Shown here one piece after another: positions 34,650 to 45,550 of a DNA stretch of 64,000 bases. The notes below the pieces were generated by a model that saw nothing but the letters and a program-made list of their open reading frames with translations, was not told the origin of the DNA and ran no database searches. The stretch is from Paraphoma chrysanthemicola (taxonomy: Eukaryota > Ascomycota > Dothideomycetes > Pleosporales > Phaeosphaeriaceae): the NCBI GenBank assembly GCA_020744225.1, contig JAGMWG010000003.1, forward strand, positions 1,488,001-1,552,000, written 5' to 3'. The translations under genes were made by a program, and so were the position numbers. Positions within the stretch are counted from its first letter, which is position 1. Each line of letters opens with the position of its first letter.

Positions 34650-37649
34650 ATGTTCAACTTCACATCTTTGCTGGGCGCGCAGTCGGCGTCGCCAGCGTCG
34701 CAGTCGCTCCTGGAATTCGATGGAGGTATAAAAGTGCTCATCGACGTAGGCTGGGACGAGAGTTTTGATGTGTCCAAACTCAAAGAAATCGAGAGGTAGG
34801 TGCGGTAGAGGCAGTCTGGCACGCCTATCATGTTTTGATGAATGCCACTATTCGCGACCTGCGAACTTTGAAGCTACATAGACTTCGCTGTATGTAGAAT
34901 GCATGCTGATATCGGGTCCCACAGACATGTCTCCACACTCTCCTTCATCCTGCTCACCCATGCGACGACTTCACATCTGGGCGCATACGTGCACTGCTGC
35001 AAGAACTTCCCTTTGTTCGCGCGCATACCCGTCTATGCGACAGTGCCGGTGATATCTCTCGGTCGAACACTATTGCAAGATCTTTACGCATCGACTCCTC
35101 TCGCATCATCCATCATACCCACCGACGCCCTCACCGAATCCGCGTACTCATTCCCATCCGCGCTGAAGGGTGGGAACAACCCAAACATATTACTTCAAGC
35201 ACCCACACAGGAAGACATTGCCAACTACTTTGGCGCCATCAACCCGCTCCGCTACTCTCAGCCGCATCAGCCCATCCCATCCTCGTTCTCGCCTCCCCTC
35301 AACGGTCTCACAATCACGGCGTATAGTGCTGGACATACACTGGGTGGCTCGATATGGCACATACAGCATGGGATGGAGTCGGTGGTCTACGCAGTGGATT
35401 GGAACCAGGCTAGAGAACACGTGCTCTCAGGAGCAGCGTGGCTGGGAACCGGCACGGGTGGGTCAGAAGTCCTGGAGCAGCTGCGTCGACCCACGGCTAT
35501 GATATGCAGCAGTAAGAATTCAGGCTTGGTCAAGATTGCAAAAGCACCGAGCAAGCGGGACGAGGAACTACTATCGATGGTCCGAGACACCGTTGCAAAG
35601 GGGGGCTCTGTCTTGATACCCTGCGATTCGAGCGCGCGCATACTGGAAATCGCGTACTTGCTAGAAAAAGCATGGCATGCGGAGACGGCGACGGCAGAAA
35701 ACAACAGTCCATTGAGGAATGCGAAGGCGTATCTCGCTAGCAGAACGGGTGGGGCGACTATGCGGTACGTGCGGAGTATGCTAGAGTGGATGGGCGAGGG
35801 CATCGTCAAGGAATTCGAGGCCGCCAGTGGAGTGGCGGAGGGTCAAGATCAACGGAGGAATCGAGGCGGTACTGGCCGAGATGATGGACGCAGTGTCCGA
35901 ACACCATTCGATTTTCAGCACATAAAACTGCTCGAACGCAAAACACGCGTCACGCGAATGTTGAGCTCCGATGAACCGCGGATCATCCTAGCCAGTGACA
36001 CATCGCTAGAGTGGGGCTTCTCAAAAGATGCTATCAAAAGCCTGGCATCAGATGCAAAGAACTTGGTCATTCTCACAGAAAGAGTTGGCGAGCTTGGCAG
36101 GGAACACAGTGGCCTGGGACGCTACCTGTGGGATCTCTGGAGCGAACGAAATGGGTCCTCGGGCGAAGAGGCTCCTCCCACAGCAGTAGTCGACGCGTCT
36201 GGACAGCAAGCCTCGCTTCCCACTGCACGTACTGTGCCACTTGAAGGTGACGAAGTGCCGCTATATCAGCAATTTCTTGCCAGGCAAAGACAACTGCACA
36301 ATACCATGGGTGGAGATGGCGCGACCACGTTGGAGACCTCTGCGGACGTCGTCGACGACAGATCGTCGACCACTTCCGAGAGCTCAGAAGACTCAGGCGA
36401 CGGACATGGCGGCAAGATTCTCAACACAACCGCAGCCTTGCAGCATGCACGCAATAAACTTGGCCTGACCGATGCGGAGCTTGGCGTTAATATCCTCATT
36501 CGCCGGAAGAACGTATACGACTACGAGGTCCAAGGCAAGAAGGGCAAGGAGAAGGTCTTCCCGTACCAGCAGAAGCGGAGGAAAGCGGACGACTTTGGTG
36601 ACCTGATCCGGCCAGAAGAGTTTGCTCGAGCAGATGAGGAGGACAATGTTGGCGGTGAAGCGTTTCGTGGCGACGGGGCGAAGAAGGAGAACACTGTCGG
36701 GCAGAAGAGACGGTGGGATGATTTGGTCAATGTTGTTGATACAAAGCCGAGCAACACCCAAAGACGGCGCAAACCAGAAGGTGATGCGCAAGGCGAGGGC
36801 GATGCTGCTGAGTCCGACAGCGAACCCGAAGAGGATCCAGACAAAGTCGACGGCCCCTCGAAAGTCATCGTCGGCTCAGAAACGATCGAGCTACACTGCC
36901 GCATCTCATTCGTCGACTTCTCAGGCCTGCACGACCGACGAACAATCCAGAACATCATCCCGCTCGTTAAACCCCGCAAACTCATTCTTATCGGCGGCGA
37001 GGAATCTGAGACGATCGAACTCGCAGAAATCTGCCGCAACACGCTCAATGCCGGTCTCGAGGCCGCCAACGCGATTGATGTGTTCACGCCCCTCGTTGGC
37101 GTGGTAGTTGATGCTAGTGTCGACACAAATGCCTGGACGGTGAAGCTTAGCCGCAACATGGTACGCAATCTCCACTGGCAGAACGTGCGCGGCATGGGCG
37201 TCGTCGCCATCACCGGCAGGCTCGCAGCCGCAAGTCTCGAGCCGGGTCCCAAAGATGAAGAAGAACTCCCTGCGAAGAAGAAGGCGCGGCTCGACGCCCC
37301 TGCCATCCCTGTTTCGCAACTCGATTCAGATGCCACGCCCATCCTCGACGTCGTGCCAGCCAACATCTCCACCGCCGTACGATCTGTCGCGCAGCCGTTC
37401 CACGTCGGTGACCTGCGTCTCGCAGATCTGCGCAAGCTCATGAAGAGTAATGGCATGGAAGCCGAATTCCGCGGAGAAGGTGTCCTCGTCATCAATGGCA
37501 CGGTGGCAGTGCGCAAGACAGCGACGGGGCAAATTGAAGTCGATGGCGGAGCGTATGGGAATCTCGAGAGGGGGAACAACGACGCCGTCACGTTTTGGAG
37601 AGTCAAGAGGCAGATTTACGACGGGCTGGCTGTAGTGGCTGGGCATTAG
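34650..37649 (+). CDS. CFT2: cleavage and polyadenylation factor subunit CFT2 (CPSF-100)
   Basis: Exons are 34650-34795 and 34925-37649 (956 aa), with a 129-nt intron (GTAGGT...CCACAG). The N-terminus is a metallo-beta-lactamase fold (LLEFDGGIKVLIDVGWDESFDV). The metal-binding HxHxDH motif is degenerate (LLTHATTSHLGAYVH), as expected of the non-catalytic CPSF-100 subunit. GHTLGGSIWHI and VVYAVDWNQARE match the family closely, and a beta-CASP region follows. The middle has a long charged, Ser/Glu-rich insert (about residues 440-680). The conserved C-terminus begins near IELHCRISFVDFSGLHDRR. In the nucleus it pairs with the endonuclease Ysh1/CPSF-73 in pre-mRNA 3' processing. Confidence 0.93.
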
Positions 37650-37817
37650 GCTAGGTGGTCAAATGCATGGGCGTTCAGGAGACGGCATAGGTCATTTTTG
37701 AACATGTAGCGATAGTCGAAGATATATCGTCATCATCGAGGCAGGCATATATGGCACCATTCACAACATAAATACCCTTGATTTTCAACCATTATCTCTC
37801 TCTCTCCCATTCCTAAT

Positions 37818-38042
37818 CTACAGCGGTCCTTGAAACCCATTTTCCCACCCTCCAATGTCCTTGAAATTCGCCAACATTTGCGGCTTGTCATCGTCCTTCT
37901 TGACGAGCTTCGGCATAGGCGGGAAAGGCCTAATCGGGCTCACTGAGCGATCGTTGTGGTAACCTGGGTGAGGTTGCTCGGCCGCGTTGCGGGGCGGCGA
38001 GACACCGCGCTGCTGGTTGGGGTAGTAGTTGTTAGTCGGCAT
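37818..38042 (-). CDS. small Pro-rich protein, 74 aa, unknown function
   Basis: Single exon from the ATG at 38042 (MPTNNYYPNQQRGVSPP). It is Pro/Asn-rich with two SPP/SPI sites that could be phosphorylated, and ends in a more ordered segment (MLANFKDIGGWENGFQGPL). It is convergent with CFT2, whose stop is 169 nt away. The TTTTACTTGATATG leader and the clear ATG context support expression. I do not recognise a family. Confidence 0.55.
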   Translation of the reverse strand: MPTNNYYPNQQRGVSPPRNAAEQPHPGYHNDRSVSPIRPFPPMPKLVKKDDDKPQMLANFKDIGGWENGFQGPL

Positions 38043-38520
38043 GGTGTGTTTTTACTTGATATGTTTTGGCTTCTGAATTGGTAGGCTGGTGCAGGATGTT
38101 GTTTGGATAGAACAGCAGAAGAAAGGAGGGACTAGGGCTGTGGGTGGACTTATATGGCAAGAACGAGTGATGGCGTAACTCTGGTAATGGGAGAGCAGGT
38201 GTGATTGTGGGATGTGGGAAGGGAGAAAATTCCGGTGATCAGATTGGGTGGTCGTGATGTAGCAAATAGTGATAATTTTCCATCCTTCGGCCGCTCTGCC
38301 TTTGTCACAGAGAGGCTCTTTGCGTTGTCACTCTTCCCTTCGACCTCACAGCAATTTCGCTATCATCATATTGGTTACTATGATCCATACCTCACCTGGT
38401 AAATAGTCTAATTCGGTGAGATTTGTGCGGCGCAGGAGGGAATGCGACGTTCAAATGGAACCGCATGCACAATGGGTGGGCACCATCACGACGTCAAACG
38501 CGGATTAGAGCTTGGGTTCA

Positions 38521-39290
38521 TGGAACTTGGAAATTTAGACACACATCAATGTCTCGGCACGGACGCGTTTAGAGACGGCATTCGGTTGGCTACGAGATAC
38601 GTTTAGACAGGTACTCTCTTTAGGCATGTACTCTGTTTCGACATAAACAAGTTTAGAGTGAGAATAAGTTTAGAATGGGAACAAGTTTAGACTGAGACCA
38701 AGTTAGAATAAGAACAAGTTTCGACACATTCTATACTGTACTTTAGTTCCATACTGAAACGCTCTTTAGTCATCTATTCTAGTTTCGACAGTATAGCTTA
38801 TGCCTTAGGACTTTAGACGTATACTCGAGCGCCGGTCAAACTCATTCTGATGTGCCCTTAACACTATACTAAACTACACTTTAGATACGTACTCTCGAAA
38901 GTTAGACTTGTATAAAAATACACTTTAGACATGTATTCTCGAAACGTTAACTTATATAGATTGACACTTCAGATAAGTATTTGCACGCTAAGTATTTACA
39001 TACAAAAGTGTACTTTAGAACTATACTAAGCCTTATATATGTACTCTAAGTTACACATTAGATGGATACTAAAGTGCACTTCAGACATATACTCGAGTGC
39101 ATACTTAGAACTATACTAAATTCTGCATTTCTACACTAATCTTGATAGTTCTATACTAAACTCTACAGCTCCATACTAAACTCCACAGTTCTATACTAAA
39201 CTCTACAATTCTACACTAGTTCACACTTTCAATACATAATACACCGCACTTAATATCTATACAAATATACCTTAGGTACGTTGCAGAAAC
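38521..39290. repeat. AT-rich degenerate repeat tract (TTTAGACATGTACTC family), tract 1
   Basis: About 770 nt are made of imperfect short repeats. One family has the core TTTAGACATGTACTC (for example TTTAGGCATGTACTCTG at about 38,620 and TTTAGACATGTATTCTC at about 38,924). Another has AACAAGTTTAGA-like blocks at 38,648-38,720, and a third is a 20-nt unit at 39148-39207. No ORF of note is present. Reverse-complement versions of the core make up the tract at 61.9-62.46 kb. Confidence 0.75.
39148..39207. repeat. three 20-nt tandem units
   Basis: GTTCTATACTAAACTCTACA occurs at 39148-39167 and 39188-39207 as identical copies. A copy with three mismatches (GCTCCATACTAAACTCCACA) lies between them at 39168-39187. 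Degenerate half-units continue on both sides. Confidence 0.85.
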
Positions 39291-39950
39291 AACCCCGACT
39301 ACTCAACTTCGGCGAACTCCTTTCGTTATCTACCTAGTACTTCATCGCAGCCTGAAAAGCACGTCACATTCTCATTCTACTGCCAAACTGACTGGCTCCT
39401 GAGCTCTTCATATGCTGGAAAACCCCGGCACCTGTCTCGCGCCCGCATGCATACTTGGCCTAATTGAAACTCTACATGCGCACGACGTCTCTCGGGAGGG
39501 ATCTGCCCAATATGAAGGTAGGATATACACATACACGGACATCACTCAAGACTCACTGTTTTACTACACGTTCACATGAGTTAGCCAGTAGCCAGTACTT
39601 CATCTGTGTACCTATCTAGTATATTCGCGGCCGTGCCAGAACGCACTGCGATAGAATGTTTGCGCCAGGGAAATACTTTACCGCGTTGAACAGGTATGCA
39701 ACATTCCTAGACTTGTCCGTGAATGAATCTGTCAACAATCTTGGGGATATTCACTACTCTCGACTTTCACCGCGACTAGTCCCAAGCACAGCATCCGATT
39801 GTGTATTCACACTCACCTTGCACATACATTCTCGAATCCTATCCCTTGCCCTGTCTGCAAAGCGTCACCGGGATCGCCTTCCTTCTCGCCGTCAAATGTT
39901 CACTATAATTCAAATAATTGTTAGAGATTTCAACACAGCAACACATCACA

Positions 39951-40023
39951 GCCCGGCTGGCACAATCGGTAGCGCGTGAGACTCTTAATCTCAAGGTTGT
40001 GGGTTCAAGCCCCACGTCGGGCT
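39951..40023 (+). tRNA. tRNA-Lys (anticodon CTT)
   Basis: A 73-nt intronless cloverleaf. The acceptor stem GCCCGGC pairs with GTCGGGC (one G-T pair). The anticodon stem TGAGA/TCTCA carries the loop CTCTTAA, so the anticodon is CTT. The T arm GTGGG-TTCAAGC-CCCAC contains the B box. T-runs follow at 40035-40047. No CCA is encoded, as expected of a eukaryotic nuclear gene. Confidence 0.96.
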
Positions 40024-40034
40024 TAGTTGTTTCC

Positions 40035-40047
40035 TTTTTGTCTTTTT
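40035..40047 (+). terminator. RNA polymerase III terminator of tRNA-Lys
   Basis: Two T5 runs (40035-40039 and 40043-40047) start 12 nt after the tRNA 3' end. Confidence 0.75.
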
Positions 40048-40465
40048 GTCTCTGTTGTATTCAATATGTTAGTTGTTGTCAGAGAAGGATGTGAAAATAA
40101 TCGGAAAGCAGGGCGATATATACGATAAGGGAAAAGATGAGGCTGGTGAGAATTAGAAAGGAGAGAAGAGAATAGGGATATTGGACGGAGCAGAAGGACA
40201 AATATGCGAAGTGACGTTTCCTGGTCATGAAAACGCGTCAGTTGTGATTTGGCGAGTATTCATGCATGTTAGAGACAATTGCAGCGAAAGCGAGGTAGAA
40301 TATTGAATTGCTTTTGTAGAGCATCCTTCTTCGATAATATCGGTTTTTGTGACCCATACTCGAGTCTCGTAACATGTCAGCAAAGACTCGTTGCCTTTGT
40401 CGTAGACAACGCCTGGTACATCCACGCGTTTGATCTGGTAGCTATCGTGAGACCCGTTATTGTAT
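40048..40465. other. intergenic between tRNA-Lys and peroxiredoxin 3' end
   Basis: Nothing recognisable apart from purine-rich DNA (about 40,080-40,190). It should hold the 3' UTR of the peroxiredoxin gene. Confidence 0.45.
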
Positions 40466-41366
40466 TTAGAGAACCTTTTCGGCGGCAGAAACTATTTCCA
40501 TTAGCCACTTGTCCATGATTATTGCAGGATTAATAATGAAGCATACCATTCAAGCCGGTGTTGTCAGGCTCGACGTGTGCTTCCTTCACAGCACCATTTT
40601 CAATTACCAAAGCATACCGCTTGGAGCGGTCACCGCCAAAGATGGAGGCGCCGTCAAAGTTGAGGTCCAGGGCCTTGGTGAACGCTACACCTGGATCACC
40701 CAGGAATCGGATCTGCCGGCCATTGTTAGCCTTTCTCCTCACTGGACGCAGACATCGGATAACCTACGCCGCTGGAGCCGGAGGGATCGAGCACTTTGCC
40801 CCATGCCTTCATGCTGCTGGTGGTCAGCAAAGGGTCGAGACATGGCCGAATCGAGTGAAAGGATCCCCCTGAAACATGTGTCGAGAGGCACTGCCGTGAA
40901 AGTGGTCACGCCCGCGTCGAGGTGGACACAAAAGCACCATGACCCGAGACAGTCTGAATGCACGGCATCGTGGGCACGGCATGTCGACGGTTGAAGTTTG
41001 GTCGTCACTTACACAAAAGCATCATTTACAGACACGACAAACACCTTGCCGGCGTCTTTGAGCTTCGGCGAATTCACATATCCGGGAATGTGGTTCTCAG
41101 AGCATGATGGCGAAAATGCAGCGGGCACGCCTTGACGTCCACGTCAGAAAGTGCAACTTTCACTCGAGCAGCACCTGCTTACCAATGATCAACCCTTTGC
41201 CCGTCAATTCCTTTGCCAGGTTGACCTTGTTGCCAGGCGAGTTCTCGACGAGGTCGACATCGGGCACCTTGTCTCCAACCTTGACAAACGCTGGAGCGGA
41301 GGCATGAAACAGCCGTCGTCCAGCGACTGCACGGGCAACGGGAAGGGTGCGGATGGCAGAAAACAT
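40466..41366 (-). CDS. mitochondrial-type 1-Cys peroxiredoxin (PRX5/AHP1 family)
   Basis: Five exons (41366-41183, 41130-41013, 40813-40768, 40712-40547, 40491-40466) encode 179 aa. The first 25 or so residues (MFSAIRTLPVARAVAGRRLF) are Arg-rich and amphipathic, typical of a mitochondrial presequence; the PRX5 core begins at VKVGDKVPDV. The peroxidatic Cys-71 lies in VPAAFSPSCSENHIPGY. The conserved tail blocks IRFLGDPGVAFTKALDL, SKRYALVIENG and EAHVEPDNTGLN are present. Cys-71 is the only cysteine in the model, so reduction needs an external thiol. There is no C-terminal SKL-type signal (ends AAEKVL), unlike peroxisomal PMP20. The last exon has only 26 nt. The enzyme reduces H2O2 and alkyl peroxides. 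It is divergent from SKN7. Confidence 0.93.
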
Positions 41367-42435
41367 CGTGAGCTCGGCTAGGTGTAGCGTGTGGGAGGTG
41401 GTTGGGGGTACTTGCGCGGGTGACGGAGGTGGACGGGCAAACTTGGCGCTCTGGCAGCCAGCCACGATTTGCGCAAGGTGCTGATCGGCAGACTCCGGCC
41501 TATCACATTGGCCCGACAAAGACAAGCATGAGCGAAAGCTCGGGACGCGGCAGAACATCCCTTCTCCAAAAGGGCTTTCCGCGCCCATGCGTGCAATTTG
41601 GAAGCGCACGCAGACGGGTCAAAGAGGTCACGGCGGCGCCGAAAATAGTCTGCCAGTACGGCGGGAAAAGTCTCTTGCAGCGGGAACATATTGCACGGCC
41701 ATAGGAGTGCTGCATGTCGTGTTCTGACAGCCCATGGATGGGGTTCTTGACATTGCCATTGGCGCGCCGATCCGGCGTGAGCTGTGAGGACGCAGAGCGC
41801 CATGAGCTTGACAGCGCCCGCGGTCAATGACGCGACGAGGCCGCGGCGACGCTGGCAACGACGGTGGTGGAAAGGAGGCCGTCGCTGGGTAGCGCAGCGC
41901 CGGGAGCCGAGGACCAATTCGTCGGCGCAGGGCCGTGTGAAGAGGCTTTGTGATGGAGATGTGGGATTGTCGAGGCGTCGCATGGGGGCCCTGCTCATCG
42001 CGCTTGGCGTCCAGTAACTAGCCTCGCATTCCTTCTAGCAGTTCGTTAACCTGCTTTAGGTCTGCTATTAGACTGAAAGCGCCCTCTCACGGTGCAGCGC
42101 TGCCGTGTCCTTGTTCTTCTCCCTGCGCAGTCGAGACCTCGACCTCTTGCGCTCCTCAGACGTCGTGTTTGACAGCTCGAAGCTCCTGTTGCGTCATAGG
42201 ATCCGCCTCATTGAGATCGCCACAGCCAAGCGGCCTCTACGCGCATCCACGCGCACCCTGACCCGAGCGAGGAGCCTCGCACGGCGCCGCTGCCCACCTC
42301 ATTGCCGCTGAGTGTCGCTGCCACAGGACTCGTCCGCCCATCTCCACTCGCAGCGCTCCATCTGCGTGCCGCGACAGCAGCCTCGAGGGAAGATTCGGTG
42401 TAACCAGGATTGAAGTTGCGCCAGGGATTGCCAGG
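41367..42435. promoter_or_regulatory. shared promoter region of peroxiredoxin and SKN7
   Basis: This 1.07-kb region lies between two divergent genes, so both promoters must be here. It is GC-rich. It has one GGCTGGCTGCC on the minus strand (about 41,453-41,463), resembling the GGC-rich site of Skn7. I saw no TTAC/GTAA-type Yap1 site. A 206-codon minus-strand ORF inside it (41378-41998) is Arg-rich and looks spurious. Confidence 0.5.
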
Positions 42436-44626
42436 ATGGACTCGAATCAGGGCGCTGGGAGCAACAACTCCAGCGATTTTGTATGTGCGCATCGTCCATG
42501 AGACTGCACCAGACTAACAGTGCTGCAGGTACGCAAGTTGTACAAGTATGTAGAAGGCGTGGCCCCAAATCGGCGCAGGAACACTCTGACCCGTGCGATA
42601 GGATGCTGGAGAACCCGAGCGATGAGAGCGTAGTGCGTTGGGGAAACGACGGCGATAGCTTCGTCGTGCTAGAGGTGCGTTCGGAAGCCGGGTTGCGCGC
42701 CATTGCTTCATTGGTTGCTAACATCGGTGCAGAACGAGAAGTTCACCAAGCACATACTGCCTAAGCACTTTAAACACAGCAACTTTGCCAGTTTTGTCCG
42801 GCAGCTGAACAAGTACGATTTCCACAAAGTGCGGCACAACAATGAGGAGAATGGGCAGTCGCCATATGGGCCCGGTGTACGAATCCGCAGTCGTTTCTTG
42901 CCAGCGCTCGCAAGCTGACCACGTCCAGGCCTGGGAGTTCAAGCACCCCGACTTCAAAATGAACAACAAAGACGCCCTCGACAACATTCGCCGAAAAGCG
43001 CCGGCGCCGCGCAAGCCGAACCAACCGAGCGCAGACGACATGCTCGTGCCGTCGCAACAGATGGACATGGTTAGCGGGCAGTTGATGGCCACGCAGGCGC
43101 AGCTGCACCAGGTCGAGGCACGATACAACGAGCTGAGCATTCACCACTCGATGCTGCTGCAGGAGGTCATTGGGCTGCAAAAGACGGTGGTCAACCACGA
43201 GCACGTGATGCAACAGATCATGACCTTTTTGCATGGCGTAGACGCGACGCAACGGAGAAATAGCAAGCTGATCTTTGGGCCAAACGGTGCGCAACCGCCC
43301 AACGGCAATGTGGAGGCGCCTGCGCAGGCTCCCGACGACGATAACCCCGCATCGCCCCTGCAGCACGCGTCCAAGCTGCTGAGCGAGACCAATGCAGATG
43401 TCATGCTAAATCCGAGAAATCTGGAGCACATGAACGAAATCACCATGCGCATGAACGGGACTCTCACGACACCGCCGCCAGACTTTGTGCGCAATGCGAC
43501 ACGGCCAACCAGCCGCGGACCGCCATCAGCAAGCTCCAGCACGTCGATGCGCCTCGAAAACATCGACAACTTGGTCTATCCGGTCGGCCAATCAAACGGC
43601 ATCGATCCCATGTACAGCGAGCACATTAACAACATTCCCTACGCCGCACCACCCAAGGCGGTCGATGCGACGGAGCCCAAGTTCCAGGAAGGGAGGAAAA
43701 AGAGCACGATTCCCGATCCCGGCTGGATCCGGCCACCGCAAGTGCTGCTGGTCGAAGACGACCCAACATGTCGGCGAATTGGGAGCAAGTTTCTCTACGC
43801 CTTCCACTGCCATATCGATAGCGCTGTAAGTCTTTCCCTCTATTATTTGCAAATGGCGCTTATTAGAGTCAGCTGGACGGCCTCGAAGCTGTCAACAAGA
43901 TGAATGCAGGCTCCAAGTACGACTTGGTGCTGATGGACATAATCATGCCAAATCTGGACGGGGTGTCGGCATGCCACTTGATCAGGCAGTTTGACACCAC
44001 TCCAATTGTTGCAATGACATCCAACATCCGCAGCGATGACATTTCAATGTATTTCCAGCATGGTATGTCTCCTTCAGCTCTGCTCAATGCTCCATCTAAC
44101 CATGACAGGCATGAACGATGTCCTTCCTAAGCCATTCACCAAAGAAGGCCTGCTGGCGATGCTAGAAAAGCACCTGGTGCACCTCAAGAAGCCACTGGCG
44201 CAAATCGACGGTCTAGCCGCGCCTCAGCCGGTGCAGGTCCCTCGGCAGCTTGTGCTCAAAGAAGAAGACTCTCCTGCGAAATCACCCGCCACTGTGAGCA
44301 ACTGGAACTCGCCAAATCAGCTGCCCGGCGTTTCACCCGTTGGCAACAACGTAACGGACGAATACGCGCATGCCATGCAAAACCAACAAGTGCAGCATCC
44401 TGGACCTTATGGGGTCAGTCAGATGCAGGCGACCATGGGCTACAACACCTCGCCACAACTACACATGCAGGGGAGACAACCCCAGCCTATGCCACCCGCG
44501 CATCGAAGACAAATCTCTGATATATCTGGCGGGGACGACATGAACAACCCCGCGAAGCGTCAGCAAATGTATCCCCCACCTCAGATGCAGCAGCCCATGA
44601 ACCCCATGCAGCCCAGACCGCGGTAA
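42436..44626 (+). CDS. SKN7: SKN7-type HSF-domain response regulator
   Basis: Seven exons (42436-42480, 42529-42545, 42602-42674, 42733-42876, 42929-43825, 43873-44062, 44109-44626) encode 627 aa. The HSF-type DNA-binding domain spans residues about 16-110 (VRKLYKMLENP...FASFVRQLNKYDFHKVRH...WEFKHPDF). A coiled coil follows (about 135-185), then a Ser/Pro/Asn-rich linker, a receiver domain from about 365 (VLLVEDDPTCRRIG), phospho-acceptor Asp-414 in LVLMDIIMPNLDG, and Lys-463 in LPKPFT. The tail is Gln/Pro/Met-rich. It is the nuclear output of the osmotic/cell-wall phosphorelay and, with Yap1/AP-1, activates oxidative-stress genes. Exon 2 is a 17-nt microexon inside the DNA-binding domain. 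Confidence 0.95.
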
Positions 44627-45550
44627 CGTTTCTCCGAGCCTCTAGGCATGGGCCGCAGAGACATCAACATCGACGTGGCCGAGCCACGGTAGCCTCGCAA
44701 GTCAAGCTGGATTGACTTGAGCGTTGCGTCGTGGAGTCAAGTTGAGAAGCATGAGACCAGGCCTTGCAAGGAAACAGGTCCGCTATGTTACGCAATCCGT
44801 TATATTGCGCAGGCGAAAAGGCGTTTACTCTTTGATCTGTACGTGTAGTCATATTGCACTACCAAAGTTACGGCATGTATCTGGGATTTAGGCGGATTTG
44901 GTCACGACATACCCGTTGCGGAAGGGCGCAACAATAGAGCTAGACCTCTGTGCCCGGGGAGGGACACGAAAGGCTCGGTCAGAGCATAATGAATGTACCA
45001 ATATTCAGAAAAGAGACGTCACAATGAAACGTAGTGCCTCGAGTCAAGTCTAGTAAACATTAACATCCCATTCCTCTTCCACTGTCGTGAGGGCTGAAAC
45101 AAGCCAAGAATCATCGAATGCACGTTACTGACGGCCACCAAACTTTGTCGTCTCCTCCTGCATGAAGCGAGAATGCTCGTCCCTCAACAAGCAGTTTCTG
45201 CTTCATCAGCATCCGCGTTCGAGGTGTCCCAGCTGAGGAATGTCGTCGCAATAAGCATTCCCATGTCCCTGTGGTCTTTGCAGGTCTGGACCACCATAGC
45301 CACGCAAGAGACTGCGCACGAGCGCACCATGGGATTCAATGCGCGGGTATCCCGCAGAGCCCCACAGCCGTGAATCGATCGGTCATGCGAGCTGGTCCCG
45401 GAGATGTGGTCCTGCCATGGTGTGGCTGCCAGTGAGTCAGCGGTCGAAAAGTGAAGCTTTGCGGAAGCTTGCGCCTCCCCACGTGCAGCAATCCAGACCA
45501 CAACGCCATTCTGCACTTTTGTAAGCGCGCAAACCTGCGAATACCCGAAG
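44627..45550. other. intergenic between SKN7 and eIF2B-epsilon
   Basis: 0.92 kb with no recognisable gene; a 157-codon minus-strand ORF (45184-45657) overlaps the next gene's first exon and looks spurious. It holds the SKN7 3' UTR and the promoter of the following gene. Confidence 0.5.

Noticed and set aside
36521..37606. 361-codon ORF antisense to CFT2
   Set aside because: Shadow of a conserved coding exon on the other strand; biased Ser/Thr composition and no domain.
38521..39290. Centromere or telomere sequence as explanation of the AT-rich tract
   Set aside because: No TTAGGG arrays, the tract is under 1 kb, and normal housekeeping genes lie on both sides.
41378..41998. 206-codon minus-strand ORF upstream of the peroxiredoxin gene
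   Set aside because: Arg/Ala-rich composition, no domain, overlaps the peroxiredoxin leader and the shared promoter region; likely a chance ORF in GC-rich DNA.
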